Positions 40,610-50,725 of a stretch of 64,000 nt of DNA are shown one piece after another. The notes beneath the pieces are model-generated. The model saw nothing but the letters and a program-made list of their open reading frames with translations. It was not told where the DNA came from and ran no database searches. Source of the DNA: Actinomadura craniellae (GTDB lineage Bacteria > Actinomycetota > Actinomycetes > Streptosporangiales > Streptosporangiaceae); contig NZ_QLYX01000016.1 in NCBI RefSeq assembly GCF_003289645.1, positions 1 through 64,000 of the forward strand. Direction: 5' to 3'. A program made the position numbers and the translations under genes. How positions within the stretch are numbered: the first letter of the stretch is position 1; the number at the start of each line of letters is the position of its first letter.

Positions 40610-42661
40610 TCACCGCTTGCGGACGGGGTCCACCACCGCCTGGAGCCCGGCGTCGGCCGGAAGGTCGTCGAGCAGGACCGGACGGCCCGCGGCGTCGCCC
40701 AGGGGGACCCGCCAGTTGGGGTACTCGTCAGTGGTGCCCGGCTGGTTCTGGGTCCGCCGCTCCCCCACCGCGTCGGCGAGCGAGACCCCGATCAGGCGGG
40801 CCGGGGTGCGGGCCAGGAAGGCGTGCAAGGCCGTGATCAGCTCGGTGTCGTAGCGCTGCTCGCCCCGGTCGAGGGCCGCCGCGACCTCGGCCGGGTCGGC
40901 CGCCAGCAGGCCCAGGCCGGCCAGCAGGGCCAGCCAGTCGGCGAGCCCCCGCCGGTGGTCGGCGCGTTCCTCCGGCACCGGCCGGGTGAGCAGGCCCAGC
41001 CGGTCCCGCAGGTCCACGTGGTCGCCGTGCAGGTAGCCGGCGATCGGCGGCATGTCGTGGGTGCCGACCGTCGCGAGGGCGGACTCCCGCCACTCCTGCG
41101 GCGGGCGCGGCCGGCCGTCCGCCTCCCGCTCGAACCACAGCAGGGAGGTGCCGAGCACGCCGCTCGCGGCGAAGTCGGCGCGGACCTCCGGCTCGACGGT
41201 GCCCAGGTCCTCGCCCACCACCAGGGCACCCGCCCGGTACGCCTCCCAGACCAGCACCCCGAGCATCGCGGCCCGGTCGTAGCGCACGTACGCCCCCTGG
41301 TCGGGCGGGGCGCCCTCGGGCACCCACCACAGCCGGGAGACCTGCATGGCGTGGTCGAGCCGGATCCCGCCCGCGTGCCGCAGCGTGCTCGCCAGCATGT
41401 CGCCGTAGGGCCGGTATCCGGCGGCGGCCAGCCGGTGCGGGTGCCAGGGCCGCTGCCCCCAGTCCTGGCCGCGCTGGTTGAACTCGTCGGGCGGCGCCCC
41501 GACGCTCATCCCGGAGGCGAACATCTGCTGGTAGGTCCAGGCGTCCGCGCCGCCCGGGTGCACCCCGACGGCGAGGTCGTGGATGATGCCGATCGGCATC
41601 CCGGCGTCGCGGGCGGCCCGCTGGGCCGCGGCCAGTTGCCCGTCGAGCTGCCACTGCAGCCAGGCGTGGAAGTCGACCCGGCCGGCCAGCCGTTCGCGCT
41701 CGGCGGCGACCGCGGCCGAGCCGGGGTCGTGCAGCTGGACGGGCCAGCTCCGCCAGTCGGGGCCGTGCTCCTCGGCGAGCACGCACCAGGTCGCGAACGA
41801 GGTCAGCGCGGCGCCCTCCCGGTTCCGGTACTCGGCGTAGGCGGTCTGCCGTGCCGGGCTCAGCGGCACCCGGTACAGCAGCGTCAGCGCCGTGTGCTGG
41901 GACGTCCACACGGCGTCCCGGTCGAGCGGGTCGAGGGTGCGGTTACGGGCCCGCAGTGGCGCGGCCAGGGCCGCCACCCGTTCCCGGTCGGCGGCGGGCA
42001 GGTCCGCGTACTCCGGGACGTCCTCCACCCGCAGGTAGTAGGGGGCGACGAAGCGGCGGCTCGTCGGCAGGTAGGGGGACGGCGCCAGCGGAGGCACGGG
42101 CTCGGCCGCGTGCAGCGGGTTGACCAGGACGAACCCGGCGCCGAGCGCGGACCCGCTCCAGCCGGCCAGTTCGGCCAGGTCGCGCAGGTCCCCCAGCCCC
42201 CACGAGCCGGCGGACCGCACCGAGTACAGCTGCGTCATGAGGCCCCAGGCCGGGGGCGGTTCCGGCAGCCGCCCGGGCACGACGAGCAGTTCGGTCGCCT
42301 GCTCGCGGCCGCCGGCCCGCAGGTGCAGCCGGTACCGGCCGGGCGGGGTGTCCGGCGGTGGCAGGGCGCGGCCGTCCCGAAGCACCGGTTCGCCCGCCCC
42401 CGCCAGCTGCAGTTCGGCCCCTTCGGGCACGGGGATCCCGGGCCCGCCCGCGTGGTGGGCGTGGAAGGGCGGCAGTGCCCGGTGCGCGCTGATCCGCTCC
42501 AGCTCCGCGCGGATCGCGGCCGGGGTGGAGGCGTCGGCGCCCAGTTCGGCGAGCACCGCGACCATGGTCTCGGGCGGTACCTCGGCGGGGCGTCCACGCC
42601 AGTCGACGTACTGCGGCTCGACGTGATGCTCCCTGGCGAGTCTGGCGAGGTCGGCGTCCAT
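40610..42661 (-). CDS. malQ: 4-alpha-glucanotransferase (amylomaltase)
   Basis: A 683-residue GH77 enzyme that transfers alpha-1,4-glucan segments in maltodextrin and glycogen metabolism. Catalytic motifs: nucleophile in GIRLDHAMQVSRLWWVPEG near 432, acid/base in GEDLGTVEPEVR near 483, and the third carboxylate in VGTHDMPPIAGYL near 533. The 140-residue N-terminal extension before WGLMTQLYSVRS is typical of actinomycete MalQ. ATG 42661 follows GAAGGG. The GH13 enzyme at 54.4 kb is the only other sugar-polymer gene here. Confidence 0.95.
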   Translation of the reverse strand: MDADLARLAREHHVEPQYVDWRGRPAEVPPETMVAVLAELGADASTPAAIRAELERISAHRALPPFHAHHAGGPGIPVPEGAELQLAGAGEPVLRDGRALPPPDTPPGRYRLHLRAGGREQATELLVVPGRLPEPPPAWGLMTQLYSVRSAGSWGLGDLRDLAELAGWSGSALGAGFVLVNPLHAAEPVPPLAPSPYLPTSRRFVAPYYLRVEDVPEYADLPAADRERVAALAAPLRARNRTLDPLDRDAVWTSQHTALTLLYRVPLSPARQTAYAEYRNREGAALTSFATWCVLAEEHGPDWRSWPVQLHDPGSAAVAAERERLAGRVDFHAWLQWQLDGQLAAAQRAARDAGMPIGIIHDLAVGVHPGGADAWTYQQMFASGMSVGAPPDEFNQRGQDWGQRPWHPHRLAAAGYRPYGDMLASTLRHAGGIRLDHAMQVSRLWWVPEGAPPDQGAYVRYDRAAMLGVLVWEAYRAGALVVGEDLGTVEPEVRADFAASGVLGTSLLWFEREADGRPRPPQEWRESALATVGTHDMPPIAGYLHGDHVDLRDRLGLLTRPVPEERADHRRGLADWLALLAGLGLLAADPAEVAAALDRGEQRYDTELITALHAFLARTPARLIGVSLADAVGERRTQNQPGTTDEYPNWRVPLGDAAGRPVLLDDLPADAGLQAVVDPVRKR

Positions 42662-42906
42662 CGTGGCCCTTCTCGGTCTGCACCGGCTTTTCCGGGGAAC
42701 GAGGTCCCGGAGGCCGCCTTACCCACTGGGAAGGCACCGCGCCCCTACTCAGTCCGGACGGAAAGGTACAGAACGCCCGCTGCGGGGAAAGGTTTCGAGC
42801 GGTGCCCCGGCGAAGGCGGCTTCCTTCTAGACGACACGCGCCTCGCACCCGAAAATGACTGCGGGAAACCACCTGGCCGGGCCGGAAGGAGAACAGGAGC
42901 GTCATC

Positions 42907-43692
42907 ATGGCGACCACGGATCAGGGCAACGACCCGCCGCCCCGCGAAAGCCCGTTCCGCCGGCCGCAGGGCCGCCCTCAAGGTCCCGCCTTCGGCGAGA
43001 TGCTGAACGACCAGAACATCCGACGCTGGGCCCTGCGCGTGGGCATCTCGCTGCTCATCGGCATCGTGTGCGCCGTGATCCTCGGGATCCGCGTCGGCTT
43101 CACGGTGGCCCTCGTCGCGATCATCGCCGACTCGGTGCGCGCGGCACGCCAGACCACCAGCGTGGAGGCCTGGGGCCGGTCCTCGTCGGCCGAGCGGCGC
43201 ACCGAACGGCAGTTGCGCGGCCTGGCCAAGCACGGCTACCACGTGCTGCACGCGCGCGCGGTCCCGCGCGACGACGAGGGCGTCAGCGACGGCAAGATCG
43301 ACCACCTGGTGATCGGGCCGAGCGGCGTCTACGCCATCGACTCCGAGCAATGGGACAAGCGCCTGCCGGTGCGGACCATGTCCCACCTCAAGCTGTTCCA
43401 CGGGCCCATCGACAAGAAGGACCGACTGGACGAGGCGCGCTGGGAGGCCAAGCAGGCGAGCCGCACGCTCACCGCCCAGGTCGGCTTCGACGTGCCGGTC
43501 CAGCCCTCGGTGGCGATCTACGGGCCGGCGATCCCCTGGAAGGTGCTGACCGTCCGCGACGTCGACGTCTACTCGGGCGGCCGGGCCAAGGCGTACCTGC
43601 GCCGCCGGCCCAAGCTGCTGACCGAGGAGGACATCCAGCAGATCTACGAGGCGGCGTCCGCGTCGCTGCCGCCGAAGTACCAGTCGCACTGA
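42907..43692 (+). CDS. NERD domain membrane protein
   Basis: A 261-residue protein with two membrane helices ([31 protein letters not shown], about 50-75) and a nuclease-related (NERD) domain: [26 protein letters not shown], then [29 protein letters not shown]. In true NERD nucleases the D-x-n-(D/E)-x-K motif would be D in IDHLV and DSEQW; the lysine follows as WDK, so activity is possible. ATG 42907 has GGAG eight bases upstream. Role unknown; no operon partner. Confidence 0.82.
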   Translation: MATTDQGNDPPPRESPFRRPQGRPQGPAFGEMLNDQNIRRWALRVGISLLIGIVCAVILGIRVGFTVALVAIIADSVRAARQTTSVEAWGRSSSAERRTERQLRGLAKHGYHVLHARAVPRDDEGVSDGKIDHLVIGPSGVYAIDSEQWDKRLPVRTMSHLKLFHGPIDKKDRLDEARWEAKQASRTLTAQVGFDVPVQPSVAIYGPAIPWKVLTVRDVDVYSGGRAKAYLRRRPKLLTEEDIQQIYEAASASLPPKYQSH

Positions 43693-43861
43693 CCCGGAGG
43701 GCATTCCGGGAGGCTCGGACAAGGAATGCCCTCCCCTTTTCCCGTTCGGAACCCGCCCGCCGGGTCCGCGGCGGGCCACGGGGCAATACCATCGGGGACA
43801 CACTTTCCATACCGGCCCCCGCCCGGGGCCAGCCTCTCCGTCTCCGGTAGGGAGAATTCCG

Positions 43862-45724
43862 ATGCCTCCGCTCAGGTCACGCACGGTCACGCACGGCAGG
43901 AACATGGCCGGAGCCCGCGCCCTCCTCCGCGCCACCGGCGTAGCGCGGGAGGACTTCGGCAAGCCGATCGTCGCCATCGCCAACAGCTTCACCGAGTTCG
44001 TGCCGGGCCACGTGCATCTGCGCGAGGTCGGCCAGGTGGTGGCCGCCGCGGTCAAGCAGGCCGGCGGCGTGCCCCGCGAGTTCAACACCATCGCGGTCGA
44101 CGACGGCATCGCGATGGGCCACGGCGGGATGCTCTACTCGCTGCCCAGCCGGGAACTGATCGCGGACGCGGTCGAGTACATGGTCAACGCGCACTGCGCC
44201 GACGCGATGATCTGCCTCTCCAACTGCGACAAGATCACCCCGGGCATGCTGATCGCCGCGATGCGGCTCAACATCCCGACCGTCTTCGTGTCCGGCGGGC
44301 CGATGGAGGCCGGCAAGGTCACCGTGGTGGACGGCAGGGCGTCCACCGTCCGCAAGCTCGACCTGATCGACCCGATGATCGCCGCCGCCGACGAGGGCGT
44401 CTCCGACGCCGAGCTGGCGGAGCTGGAGGAGAACGCCTGCCCGACCTGCGGGTCCTGCTCGGGCATGTTCACCGCCAACTCGATGAACTGCCTGACCGAG
44501 GCGATCGGGCTGTCGCTGCCCGGCAACGGCACCACGCTGGCCACCCACGCCGCCCGCAAGGCCCTGTTCGAGGAGGCCGGGCGCACCGTCGTCGAGATCA
44601 CCCGGCGCTACTACGAGGACGACGACGCGTCGGTGCTGCCGCTCAACATCGCCACCCGCGACGCGTTCGAGAACGCGATGACGCTGGACGTGGCCATGGG
44701 CGGCTCCACCAACACGATCCTGCACCTGCTGGCCGCCGCCCGGGAGGCGGGCGTCGACTTCGGGCTCAAGGAGATCGACGAGCTGTCCCGCCGGGTGCCG
44801 TGCATCTGCAAGCTGGCCCCCGCCACCGCGAAGTACCACGTCGAGGACGCGCACCGGGCCGGCGGCATCCCCGCGCTGCTTGGCGAGCTCGACCGGGCCG
44901 GGCTGCTGCACCGCGACGTGAGCACGATCCACTCGCCCACCCTGGGCGCGTTCCTGGAGTCCCACGACATCCGCTCCCCCAAGGTGCTGCCGGAGACGGT
45001 TGAGCTGTTCCACGCCGCCCCCGGCGGGGTGCGCACAGTCGAGCCGTACGCCCAGCACACCCGGTGGGACGCCCTGGACCTCGACCGTGAGAACGGCTGC
45101 ATCCGGGACGTGGAGCACGCCTACACCAGCGACGGCGGGCTGGCCGTGCTGTACGGCAACATCGCCCCCGAAGGCGCCATCGTGAAGACCGCCGGGGTCG
45201 AGGAGGAGCTGTGGACCTTCTCCGGCCCCGCGGTGGTGTTCGAGAGCCAGGAGGACGCGGTCGAGGGCATCCTCGGTGACCGGGTCAAGGCCGGCGACGT
45301 GGTCGTCATCCGCTACGAGGGCCCGCGCGGCGGCCCCGGCATGCAGGAGATGCTCTACCCGACGAGCTTCCTCAAGGGCCGCGGGCTGGGCAAGGCGTGC
45401 GCGCTGATCACCGACGGCCGGTTCTCCGGCGGCACCAGCGGGCTGTCCATCGGGCACGCGTCCCCGGAAGCCGCGGCGGGCGGTGTGATCGCCCTGGTGG
45501 AGGACGGCGACCGGATCGTCATCGACATCCCAAACCGGGTGCTGGAGCTGGACGTGCCGCAGGAGGAGCTGTCGGCCCGCCGGGAGAGGCTGCTGGCACA
45601 CCTGGGCGAGTACCGCCCCCGTGACCGGAACCGCCCGGTCAGCGCCGCCCTGCAGGCCTACGCCGCGATGACCACCTCGGCCTCCACCGGCGCCGCCCGC
45701 GACATCTCCCAGCTCGCCCGCTGA
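43862..45724 (+). CDS. ilvD: dihydroxy-acid dehydratase
   Basis: A 620-residue Fe-S dehydratase of branched-chain amino acid synthesis, converting 2,3-dihydroxy-isovalerate and -methylvalerate to the 2-keto acids. It opens [21 protein letters not shown]; cluster cysteines are visible in [12 protein letters not shown] and [54 protein letters not shown] and the [12 protein letters not shown] end are typical. The length is full. AGGGAG precedes the ATG. No other ilv/leu genes are nearby. Confidence 0.97.
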   Translation: MPPLRSRTVTHGRNMAGARALLRATGVAREDFGKPIVAIANSFTEFVPGHVHLREVGQVVAAAVKQAGGVPREFNTIAVDDGIAMGHGGMLYSLPSRELIADAVEYMVNAHCADAMICLSNCDKITPGMLIAAMRLNIPTVFVSGGPMEAGKVTVVDGRASTVRKLDLIDPMIAAADEGVSDAELAELEENACPTCGSCSGMFTANSMNCLTEAIGLSLPGNGTTLATHAARKALFEEAGRTVVEITRRYYEDDDASVLPLNIATRDAFENAMTLDVAMGGSTNTILHLLAAAREAGVDFGLKEIDELSRRVPCICKLAPATAKYHVEDAHRAGGIPALLGELDRAGLLHRDVSTIHSPTLGAFLESHDIRSPKVLPETVELFHAAPGGVRTVEPYAQHTRWDALDLDRENGCIRDVEHAYTSDGGLAVLYGNIAPEGAIVKTAGVEEELWTFSGPAVVFESQEDAVEGILGDRVKAGDVVVIRYEGPRGGPGMQEMLYPTSFLKGRGLGKACALITDGRFSGGTSGLSIGHASPEAAAGGVIALVEDGDRIVIDIPNRVLELDVPQEELSARRERLLAHLGEYRPRDRNRPVSAALQAYAAMTTSASTGAARDISQLAR

Positions 45725-45763
45725 CCGTACGGCGCCCGCCCTTCGCCGGGGCGGGCGCCGCCG

Positions 45764-46129
45764 TCAGCCGTCGTCGCGGTGGACGGTGTCCGGGGAGAAG
45801 GCGGGCAGGCAGACGGCGATGTACTCGGCGCCCTCGGGCCCGGGCGAGGAGTAGCGCACCCACTCGCCCGGCCGGGTGTGCACCGCCTGCCCGGCGCCGA
45901 CCTCGATCTCGCCGCCCTCGTGCTCGACGAGGAGCAGGCCCCGCAGCACCACGGTGAACTCGTCGAACTCGGGGCGCTGGCCCGGCTCCTGCCAGCCCGA
46001 GGGGCTGCGCATGTGCGCGACGCTCAGCCGCGTCTCGCCGGTGTTGACGGCGCCGACGTACTCGTCGATCAGCTTGGGCGGCTCGCCGGCCGCGGTCACC
46101 CGGGCCGCGCCGTCGATCAGTTCGGGCAT
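45764..46129 (-). CDS. cupin domain protein
   Basis: A 121-residue cupin: EFDEFTVVLRGLLLVEHEGGEIEVGAGQAVHTRPGEWVRYSSPGPEGAEYIAV, corresponding to the two cupin motifs. Metal ligands E-x-x and H in VHTRPGEW are visible but the first motif lacks the usual two histidines, so metal binding is unsure. ATG 46129 overlaps the upstream fmdB-like stop (TGATG), implying coupling; a GTG at 46141 is rejected for that reason. Substrate unknown. Confidence 0.78.
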   Translation of the reverse strand: MPELIDGAARVTAAGEPPKLIDEYVGAVNTGETRLSVAHMRSPSGWQEPGQRPEFDEFTVVLRGLLLVEHEGGEIEVGAGQAVHTRPGEWVRYSSPGPEGAEYIAVCLPAFSPDTVHRDDG

Positions 46130-46347
46130 CAGCCGCAGCACCCGCCGCCGCAGCAGCCACCGCCACCGCCGGACGGCGGGGCGGGCGCGGTGCGGCCCGC
46201 GGCGCCGGTCACGGCGACCGTGGACAGCAGCTTCACGGTGTCGGAGTGGCCGTCGGGGCAGGAGGCGGGGGCGGACGCCTCGCTCATCGGCCGGGACAGC
46301 TCGAACGTCGATCCGCAGGAGCGGCAGCGGTAGTCATAGCGTGGCAC
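46129..46347 (-). CDS. FmdB-family zinc-ribbon protein
   Basis: A 72-residue FmdB-type regulatory zinc ribbon: PRYDYRCRSCGSTFELSRPMSEASAPASCPDG, with C-x2-C and a later Cys. The C-terminus is a Gly/Cys run, GGGGGCCGGGCCG, common in this family. Start GTG 46347 is set by TACGCT six bases upstream (leaderless). It is coupled to the cupin gene by TGATG. The family's function is unclear. Confidence 0.85.
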   Translation of the reverse strand: MPRYDYRCRSCGSTFELSRPMSEASAPASCPDGHSDTVKLLSTVAVTGAAGRTAPAPPSGGGGGCCGGGCCG

Positions 46348-46353
46348 GCCCCC

Positions 46354-46359
46354 AGCGTA
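46354..46359 (-). promoter_or_regulatory. -10 box of a leaderless promoter (fmdB-cupin operon)
   Basis: TACGCT on the minus strand, six bases before the GTG at 46347. Confidence 0.6.
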
Positions 46360-46367
46360 CCGGCCGC

Positions 46368-46877
46368 TCAGGCGGCGGGTTCGGAGACGTAGGCGGCCCA
46401 CTGCGGGTCGCCGTCGTGGATGACCCCGATCAGCCGCCAGTGCGCGCCGCGCGGCACGGCCGGGGCGACGGGCAGCGTCCAGCCCAGTTCCTCCAGCAGC
46501 CGGTCGGCCTTGCTGTGGTTGCACGTCATGCAGGACGCGACGCAGTTCTCCCAGGTGTGCTTGCCGCCCCGGCTGCGGGGCTGCACGTGGTCGATGGTCT
46601 CGGCGCGGCGGCCGCAGTAGACGCAGCGGTAATTGTCGCGGCGCATCAGCGCGGCCCGGGTGAGGGGCACCCGGGTGCGAAAGGGGATGCGCACGTAGCG
46701 GCGCAGCCGGATCACCGAGGGGACGTCGATCGTCATGGTCGCCGAGTGCAGGCAGGCGCCCGCCGAGTCGTGGTGGACGACCTCGGCCTTCTCCCGCAGG
46801 ACCAGGCAGACGGCCCGGCGCAGCGGCAGGGTGGTGAGTGGTTCGTAGGTCGCGTTCAGGAGGAGCACCTGCCGCAT
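46368..46877 (-). CDS. HNH endonuclease
   Basis: A 169-residue HNH protein: the fold spans RDNYRCVYCGRRAETIDHVQPRSRGGKHTWENCVASCMTCNHSKADR, with two zinc Cys pairs (CVYC, CMTC) and the catalytic H in IDHVQP plus N and H later. The N-terminus MRQVLLLNATYEPLTTLPLRRAVCLVL is typical of a widespread actinomycete HNH family (Rv2469c-like). It may cut or nick DNA, but target and biological role are unknown. It fits the mycobacterial gene order with pepN and glbO. Confidence 0.88.
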   Translation of the reverse strand: MRQVLLLNATYEPLTTLPLRRAVCLVLREKAEVVHHDSAGACLHSATMTIDVPSVIRLRRYVRIPFRTRVPLTRAALMRRDNYRCVYCGRRAETIDHVQPRSRGGKHTWENCVASCMTCNHSKADRLLEELGWTLPVAPAVPRGAHWRLIGVIHDGDPQWAAYVSEPAA

Positions 46878-47086
46878 CAGCCGTCCACCGCCGGTATCCA
46901 GGCGCCGGCAGCCCCGCAGGACACGCTCCAGCGCGCCTCTGCGCGAGGCTTCTCGGTCGTCATCGGCGCCTGTGCACCCGCCACCAGGACCTCCTCAGGG
47001 ATGAACCCGAGCTGAAATCAGTGTGGCTGCTGGGATGGGTTCTCCGCTACCCCATTAATCCCCAATCGGGCCATCTCGCGAACACG

Positions 47087-47116
47087 AACGGTCTCCGGCG
47101 GTGCCGCCGGAGACCG
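47087..47116 (-). terminator. perfect 14-bp hairpin terminator
   Basis: ACGGTCTCCGGCGG pairs exactly with CCGCCGGAGACCGT over a two-base TG centre. It is 22 bases beyond the stop of the secreted protein gene ending at 47139, and is followed by GTTTCG on the plus strand. Confidence 0.7.
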
Positions 47117-47138
47117 TTTCGGTGCTCGTGCCCGGATA

Positions 47139-47615
47139 TCAGGACGGTTGCCGCCCCTGCGGCTGGGTGGTGGAGGTCTCCAGCACCGGCGCCGTCGCGG
47201 GCTGCCCCTTGGCGTCGGCCTCCCGCCAGGTCAGCCGGCCGCTGATCCGGGCCTCGCCCTGCTCGACGCTCGGCAGCTCGACCTCGATGGTGCCCGAACG
47301 CCGCGCGCCCGCCGCGATCCGGTCGTAGCGGCACTGCACCGTGTCCGACATGATCGAACACCCGGTCGGCACCTTGGTGACCTTCAGCGCGGGGATCAGC
47401 CGGTGGACGACCTGGACGTCGGCCACGTCCGCCTTGCCGTTGTTCGTCACCGTCCACTGCCAGCTGACGTGCTCGCCGTCCGCTGCGACCCGTGGCGTCG
47501 AGTAGTCGAAGTTCATCTCGCCCAGCCGCTGCCCGGCGTGCGCGGGCGGCATGACCAGTACGGCGGCCGCCGCCAGCAGCGGAACCGCGGACCGGCCCAG
47601 GATGGTGCTCTGCAT
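47139..47615 (-). CDS. secreted protein with CARDB/DUF11-like beta domain
   Basis: A 158-residue exported protein. Signal peptide LGRSAVPLLAAAAVLVMPPAHA (cleavage near 26). The mature part is a beta-sandwich-like domain: HVSWQWTVTNNGKADVADVQVVHRLIPALKV, then two Cys (GCSIMSDTVQC) likely disulfide-bonded, and RRSGTIEVELPSV. This resembles conserved DUF11/CARDB surface domains. ATG 47615 follows GGGGGAT; the longer frame to 47654 lacks a signal at its start. Function unknown. Confidence 0.7.
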   Translation of the reverse strand: MQSTILGRSAVPLLAAAAVLVMPPAHAGQRLGEMNFDYSTPRVAADGEHVSWQWTVTNNGKADVADVQVVHRLIPALKVTKVPTGCSIMSDTVQCRYDRIAAGARRSGTIEVELPSVEQGEARISGRLTWREADAKGQPATAPVLETSTTQPQGRQPS

Positions 47616-47742
47616 GGATCCCCCGTGATTTTCGATCTCTGTGACCAACGCCACTTCTACCTGAGTTCACTTGGCCAGTCACGCACCGTTCCCATGGATT
47701 GACCGGAAGTAATCAGGGGGAACAGGCCATAAGGTGCGAGCC

Positions 47743-49896
47743 ATGAGCCGACCGAGCTACCCGCCCGCCCGCCGCCAGGACATCGTCGACGACCTGCACG
47801 GCCACCGGGTGCCCGACCCGTACCGCTGGCTGGAGGACGCCGGCTCCGCCGAGACGCACGCCTGGCTGGCCGCCCAGGACGAGCTCTTCCGCTCGGCCGC
47901 GGCCGGGCTGCCCGGCCGGGAGCGGCTGCGCGCCCGGATCGCCGAACTGCTGGGCGTGGGCTCCGTCGGCGTCCCGGCCTGGCGTGGCGAGCGCCGGTTC
48001 TTCACCCGCCGCACCGCCGAGCAGGAGCACGCGGTGCTCTACACCGTCGATCCCGGCGGGGGCGAGCGGGTGCTGATCGACCCGATCGCGCTCGATCCGG
48101 CCGGGACCACCACGCTCGACGCGTGGCAGCCCGACAAGGAGGGGCGGCGGCTGGCCTACCAGCTCTCCCAGGGCGGCGACGAGGAGTCCCGGCTGCACGT
48201 GCTGGACGTCGCCACCGGCGAGCCGGTGGAGGGGCCGATCGAGCGCAGCCGCTACTCCCCGGTGGCCTGGCTGCCCGGCGGCGAGGCCTTCTACTACGTG
48301 CGGCGGCTGCCCGCCGACCAGGTGCCGGAGGGCGAGGACCAGTACCACCGCCGGGTCTACCTGCACCGGGTCGGCACCGACCCCGACACCGACGACGTCA
48401 TGATCTTCGGCGCGGGCCTGGACAAGACCAACTACTACGGCGTCTCGGTCAGCCGCGACGGCCGCTGGCTGGTGCTGTCCGCCCAGCAGGGCACGGCCCC
48501 CCGCAACGACCTGTGGATCGCGGACCTGACGAAGTCGCCGCCCGAGGCCCCCGCGCTCACCGTGGTGCAGTCGGGGGTGGACGCCCAGAGCGGCGTCTAT
48601 GTGGGGCGCGACGGCCGGGCGTACGTCTTCACCGACCGCGACGCCCCCCGAGGCCGGCTGTGCGTCGCCGACCCGGGCGACCCCGGCCCCGAGACCTGGC
48701 GCGACCTGGTCCCCGAGGACCCCGAGGCGGTGCTCGCCGACTTCGCCATGCTCGACGGGCCGGAACTGGACCGGCCGGTGCTGCTGGTGGGCTGGATCCG
48801 GCACGCGATCAGCGAGATCACCGTGCACGACCTGCGCAACGGCACCCGGATCGGCACGGTGCCGCTGCCCGGCCTCGGGTCCATCGGCGGCATCGGCGAG
48901 CGGCCCGAGGGCGGGCACGAGGCCTGGTTCGCCTACACCGACAACGTGACCCCGGCGGGCGTCCGCCGCTATGACGCGCGCACCGGGGAGACCTCGCTAT
49001 GGGCCGCCCCGCCCGGCCTGGAGCGGCGAGCCGCCGAGCGAGGAACGAGCGAGAAGGCGAGCGCGACCATGGGCTCGCCGGCGGCGCCCGGGATCGCCAT
49101 CCCGGAGATCGAGACCCGCCAGGTCACCTACGAGTCCTACGACGGGACCCCGGTGCGCATGCTGGTGATGGCCCGGCCCGGCGACACCGGGCCTCGGCCG
49201 GCGATCCTGTACGGGTACGGCGGCTTCAACGTCCCGCTCACCCCGGCCTACTCGGCGGCCACCCTGAGCTGGGTGGAGGCCGGCGGGGTGTACGCGATCG
49301 CCAACCTGCGCGGCGGCTCCGAGGAGGGCGAGGAGTGGCACCGGGCCGGGATGCGCGAGCGCAAGCAGAACGTCTTCGACGACTTCCACGCCGCGGCCGA
49401 GAAACTCATCGCCGACGGCTGGACGGCCGCCGACCGGCTGGCGATCTCGGGCGGCTCCAACGGCGGGCTGCTGGTCGGCGCGGCGCTGACCCAGCGGCCC
49501 GAGCTGTTCCGGGCGGTGATCTGCTCGGCTCCGCTGCTCGACATGGTCCGCTACGAGCACTCCGGGCTGGGCCAGACGTGGAACGACGAGTACGGCTCGG
49601 CCGCGATCCCGGAGGAGCTCGGCTGGCTGCTGTCGTACTCCCCGTACCACCGGGTGCAGGAGGGGGTCGACTACCCGGCGACGCTGTTCATGTCGTTCGC
49701 CGGTGACACCCGGACCGACCCGCTGCACGCCCGCAAGATGTGCGCGGCGCTCCAGCACGCCACCGCGGGGGCGGCGCCGATCCTGCTGCGCACCGAGACC
49801 GAGGTGGGGCACGGCGCACGGGCGGTCAGCCGCACGGTGGAGATGGCGGTCGACATGCTCGGCTTCGTCGCCGGCCAGACCGGGCTGGAACTCTAG
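47743..49896 (+). CDS. prolyl oligopeptidase (S9A family)
   Basis: A 717-residue S9A serine peptidase that cleaves short peptides after proline. The seven-bladed propeller runs to about 430; the alpha/beta hydrolase follows with [10 protein letters not shown], the nucleophile in GGSNGG near 571, aspartate in GDTRTDPLH near 653 and histidine in EVGHGARA near 689. Between propeller and hydrolase, [19 protein letters not shown] (about 427-446) is an unusual basic/Glu-rich insert. ATG 47743 has TAAGGT seven bases upstream (leaderless). Confidence 0.92.
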   Translation: MSRPSYPPARRQDIVDDLHGHRVPDPYRWLEDAGSAETHAWLAAQDELFRSAAAGLPGRERLRARIAELLGVGSVGVPAWRGERRFFTRRTAEQEHAVLYTVDPGGGERVLIDPIALDPAGTTTLDAWQPDKEGRRLAYQLSQGGDEESRLHVLDVATGEPVEGPIERSRYSPVAWLPGGEAFYYVRRLPADQVPEGEDQYHRRVYLHRVGTDPDTDDVMIFGAGLDKTNYYGVSVSRDGRWLVLSAQQGTAPRNDLWIADLTKSPPEAPALTVVQSGVDAQSGVYVGRDGRAYVFTDRDAPRGRLCVADPGDPGPETWRDLVPEDPEAVLADFAMLDGPELDRPVLLVGWIRHAISEITVHDLRNGTRIGTVPLPGLGSIGGIGERPEGGHEAWFAYTDNVTPAGVRRYDARTGETSLWAAPPGLERRAAERGTSEKASATMGSPAAPGIAIPEIETRQVTYESYDGTPVRMLVMARPGDTGPRPAILYGYGGFNVPLTPAYSAATLSWVEAGGVYAIANLRGGSEEGEEWHRAGMRERKQNVFDDFHAAAEKLIADGWTAADRLAISGGSNGGLLVGAALTQRPELFRAVICSAPLLDMVRYEHSGLGQTWNDEYGSAAIPEELGWLLSYSPYHRVQEGVDYPATLFMSFAGDTRTDPLHARKMCAALQHATAGAAPILLRTETEVGHGARAVSRTVEMAVDMLGFVAGQTGLEL

Positions 49897-49942
49897 GGGG
49901 GTTCACCGGCGGGACGGCACGGCCTGGTGATCGAATGGTGGT

Positions 49943-50725
49943 ATGGCCGTATCGACCGTCATGGGGCGGATCATCAGGCGCCTCGACGTCCCGCCCGCCG
50001 AGCCCGACCTGTCCGCGGGCTACCTGGACCTGCTGGGGCCCGCGGCCCCCGCACCGCCACCGACCGTCGCGCAGCGGGCGATGCGGTCGTCCCTGCTGCC
50101 GAAGATCTACGAGCGGGTGTGGCGGCCGGTCGGTTTCGGCATCGCCAAGGGCGGGCCGTTCGGGCCGAGCACCGAGCAGGAGTACGCGCTGGCCCGCAAC
50201 TGGCTGGGCCTGGGCCGGCCGGGCGACCCGCACCGGCCCGACCGGGTCGTGCTCGACGTGGCGTGCGGTCCGGGCAACGTGACCCGGGCGCTGGCCGCCG
50301 GAGTGGCCGGGCGCGGGCTGGTCGTGGGGATCGACGCCGCGCCCGGCATGCTGGCCCGGGCGGTGGCCGACACCACGGACCCGCAGGTGGGCTATGTGCG
50401 CGGGGACGCCACCGACCTGCCGTTCCAGGACGCGTCCTTCGACGCCGTCTGCTGTTACGGAGCGCTGTACCTCTTCGACGACCCCTGGCGGGCGCTCGAC
50501 TCCATGACCCGGGTGCTCCGGCCGGGCGGGCGCATCGTCATCCTGACCAGCCGCCGCCCGGACCTCGCCCCGGTGGGCACCGCCGTGTCGATCGCCGGGC
50601 GGCTGACCGGGGTGGAGGTGTTCGGCCACCAGGAGATCGTGGACGCCCTCGCCGCCCGCGGCTACGTCGAGCTCAGGCGGCGCCGCTATCCCCTGATGCA
50701 GTACGTCGGCGGCCGGCTGGACTGA
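49943..50725 (+). CDS. class I SAM-dependent methyltransferase
   Basis: A 260-residue methyltransferase of the UbiE/Methyltransf_11 type. Motif I VVLDVACGPGNVTRALAAG (about 101-119), acidic IDAAPGML, motif with RGDATDLPFQDASFDAVCCYGALYLFDDP, and LRPGGRIVILTSRR. The 60-residue N-terminal extension has a helical RSSLLPKIYERVWRPVGFGIAKG. Small-molecule substrate unknown. Its last 53 bases overlap the convergent XRE-TPR gene. Confidence 0.88.
   Translation: MAVSTVMGRIIRRLDVPPAEPDLSAGYLDLLGPAAPAPPPTVAQRAMRSSLLPKIYERVWRPVGFGIAKGGPFGPSTEQEYALARNWLGLGRPGDPHRPDRVVLDVACGPGNVTRALAAGVAGRGLVVGIDAAPGMLARAVADTTDPQVGYVRGDATDLPFQDASFDAVCCYGALYLFDDPWRALDSMTRVLRPGGRIVILTSRRPDLAPVGTAVSIAGRLTGVEVFGHQEIVDALAARGYVELRRRRYPLMQYVGGRLD

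Noticed and set aside
39878-43006. 1042-codon plus-strand frame across malQ
   Set aside because: It is the antisense of malQ and spans intergenic DNA; composition is typical of a shadow frame.
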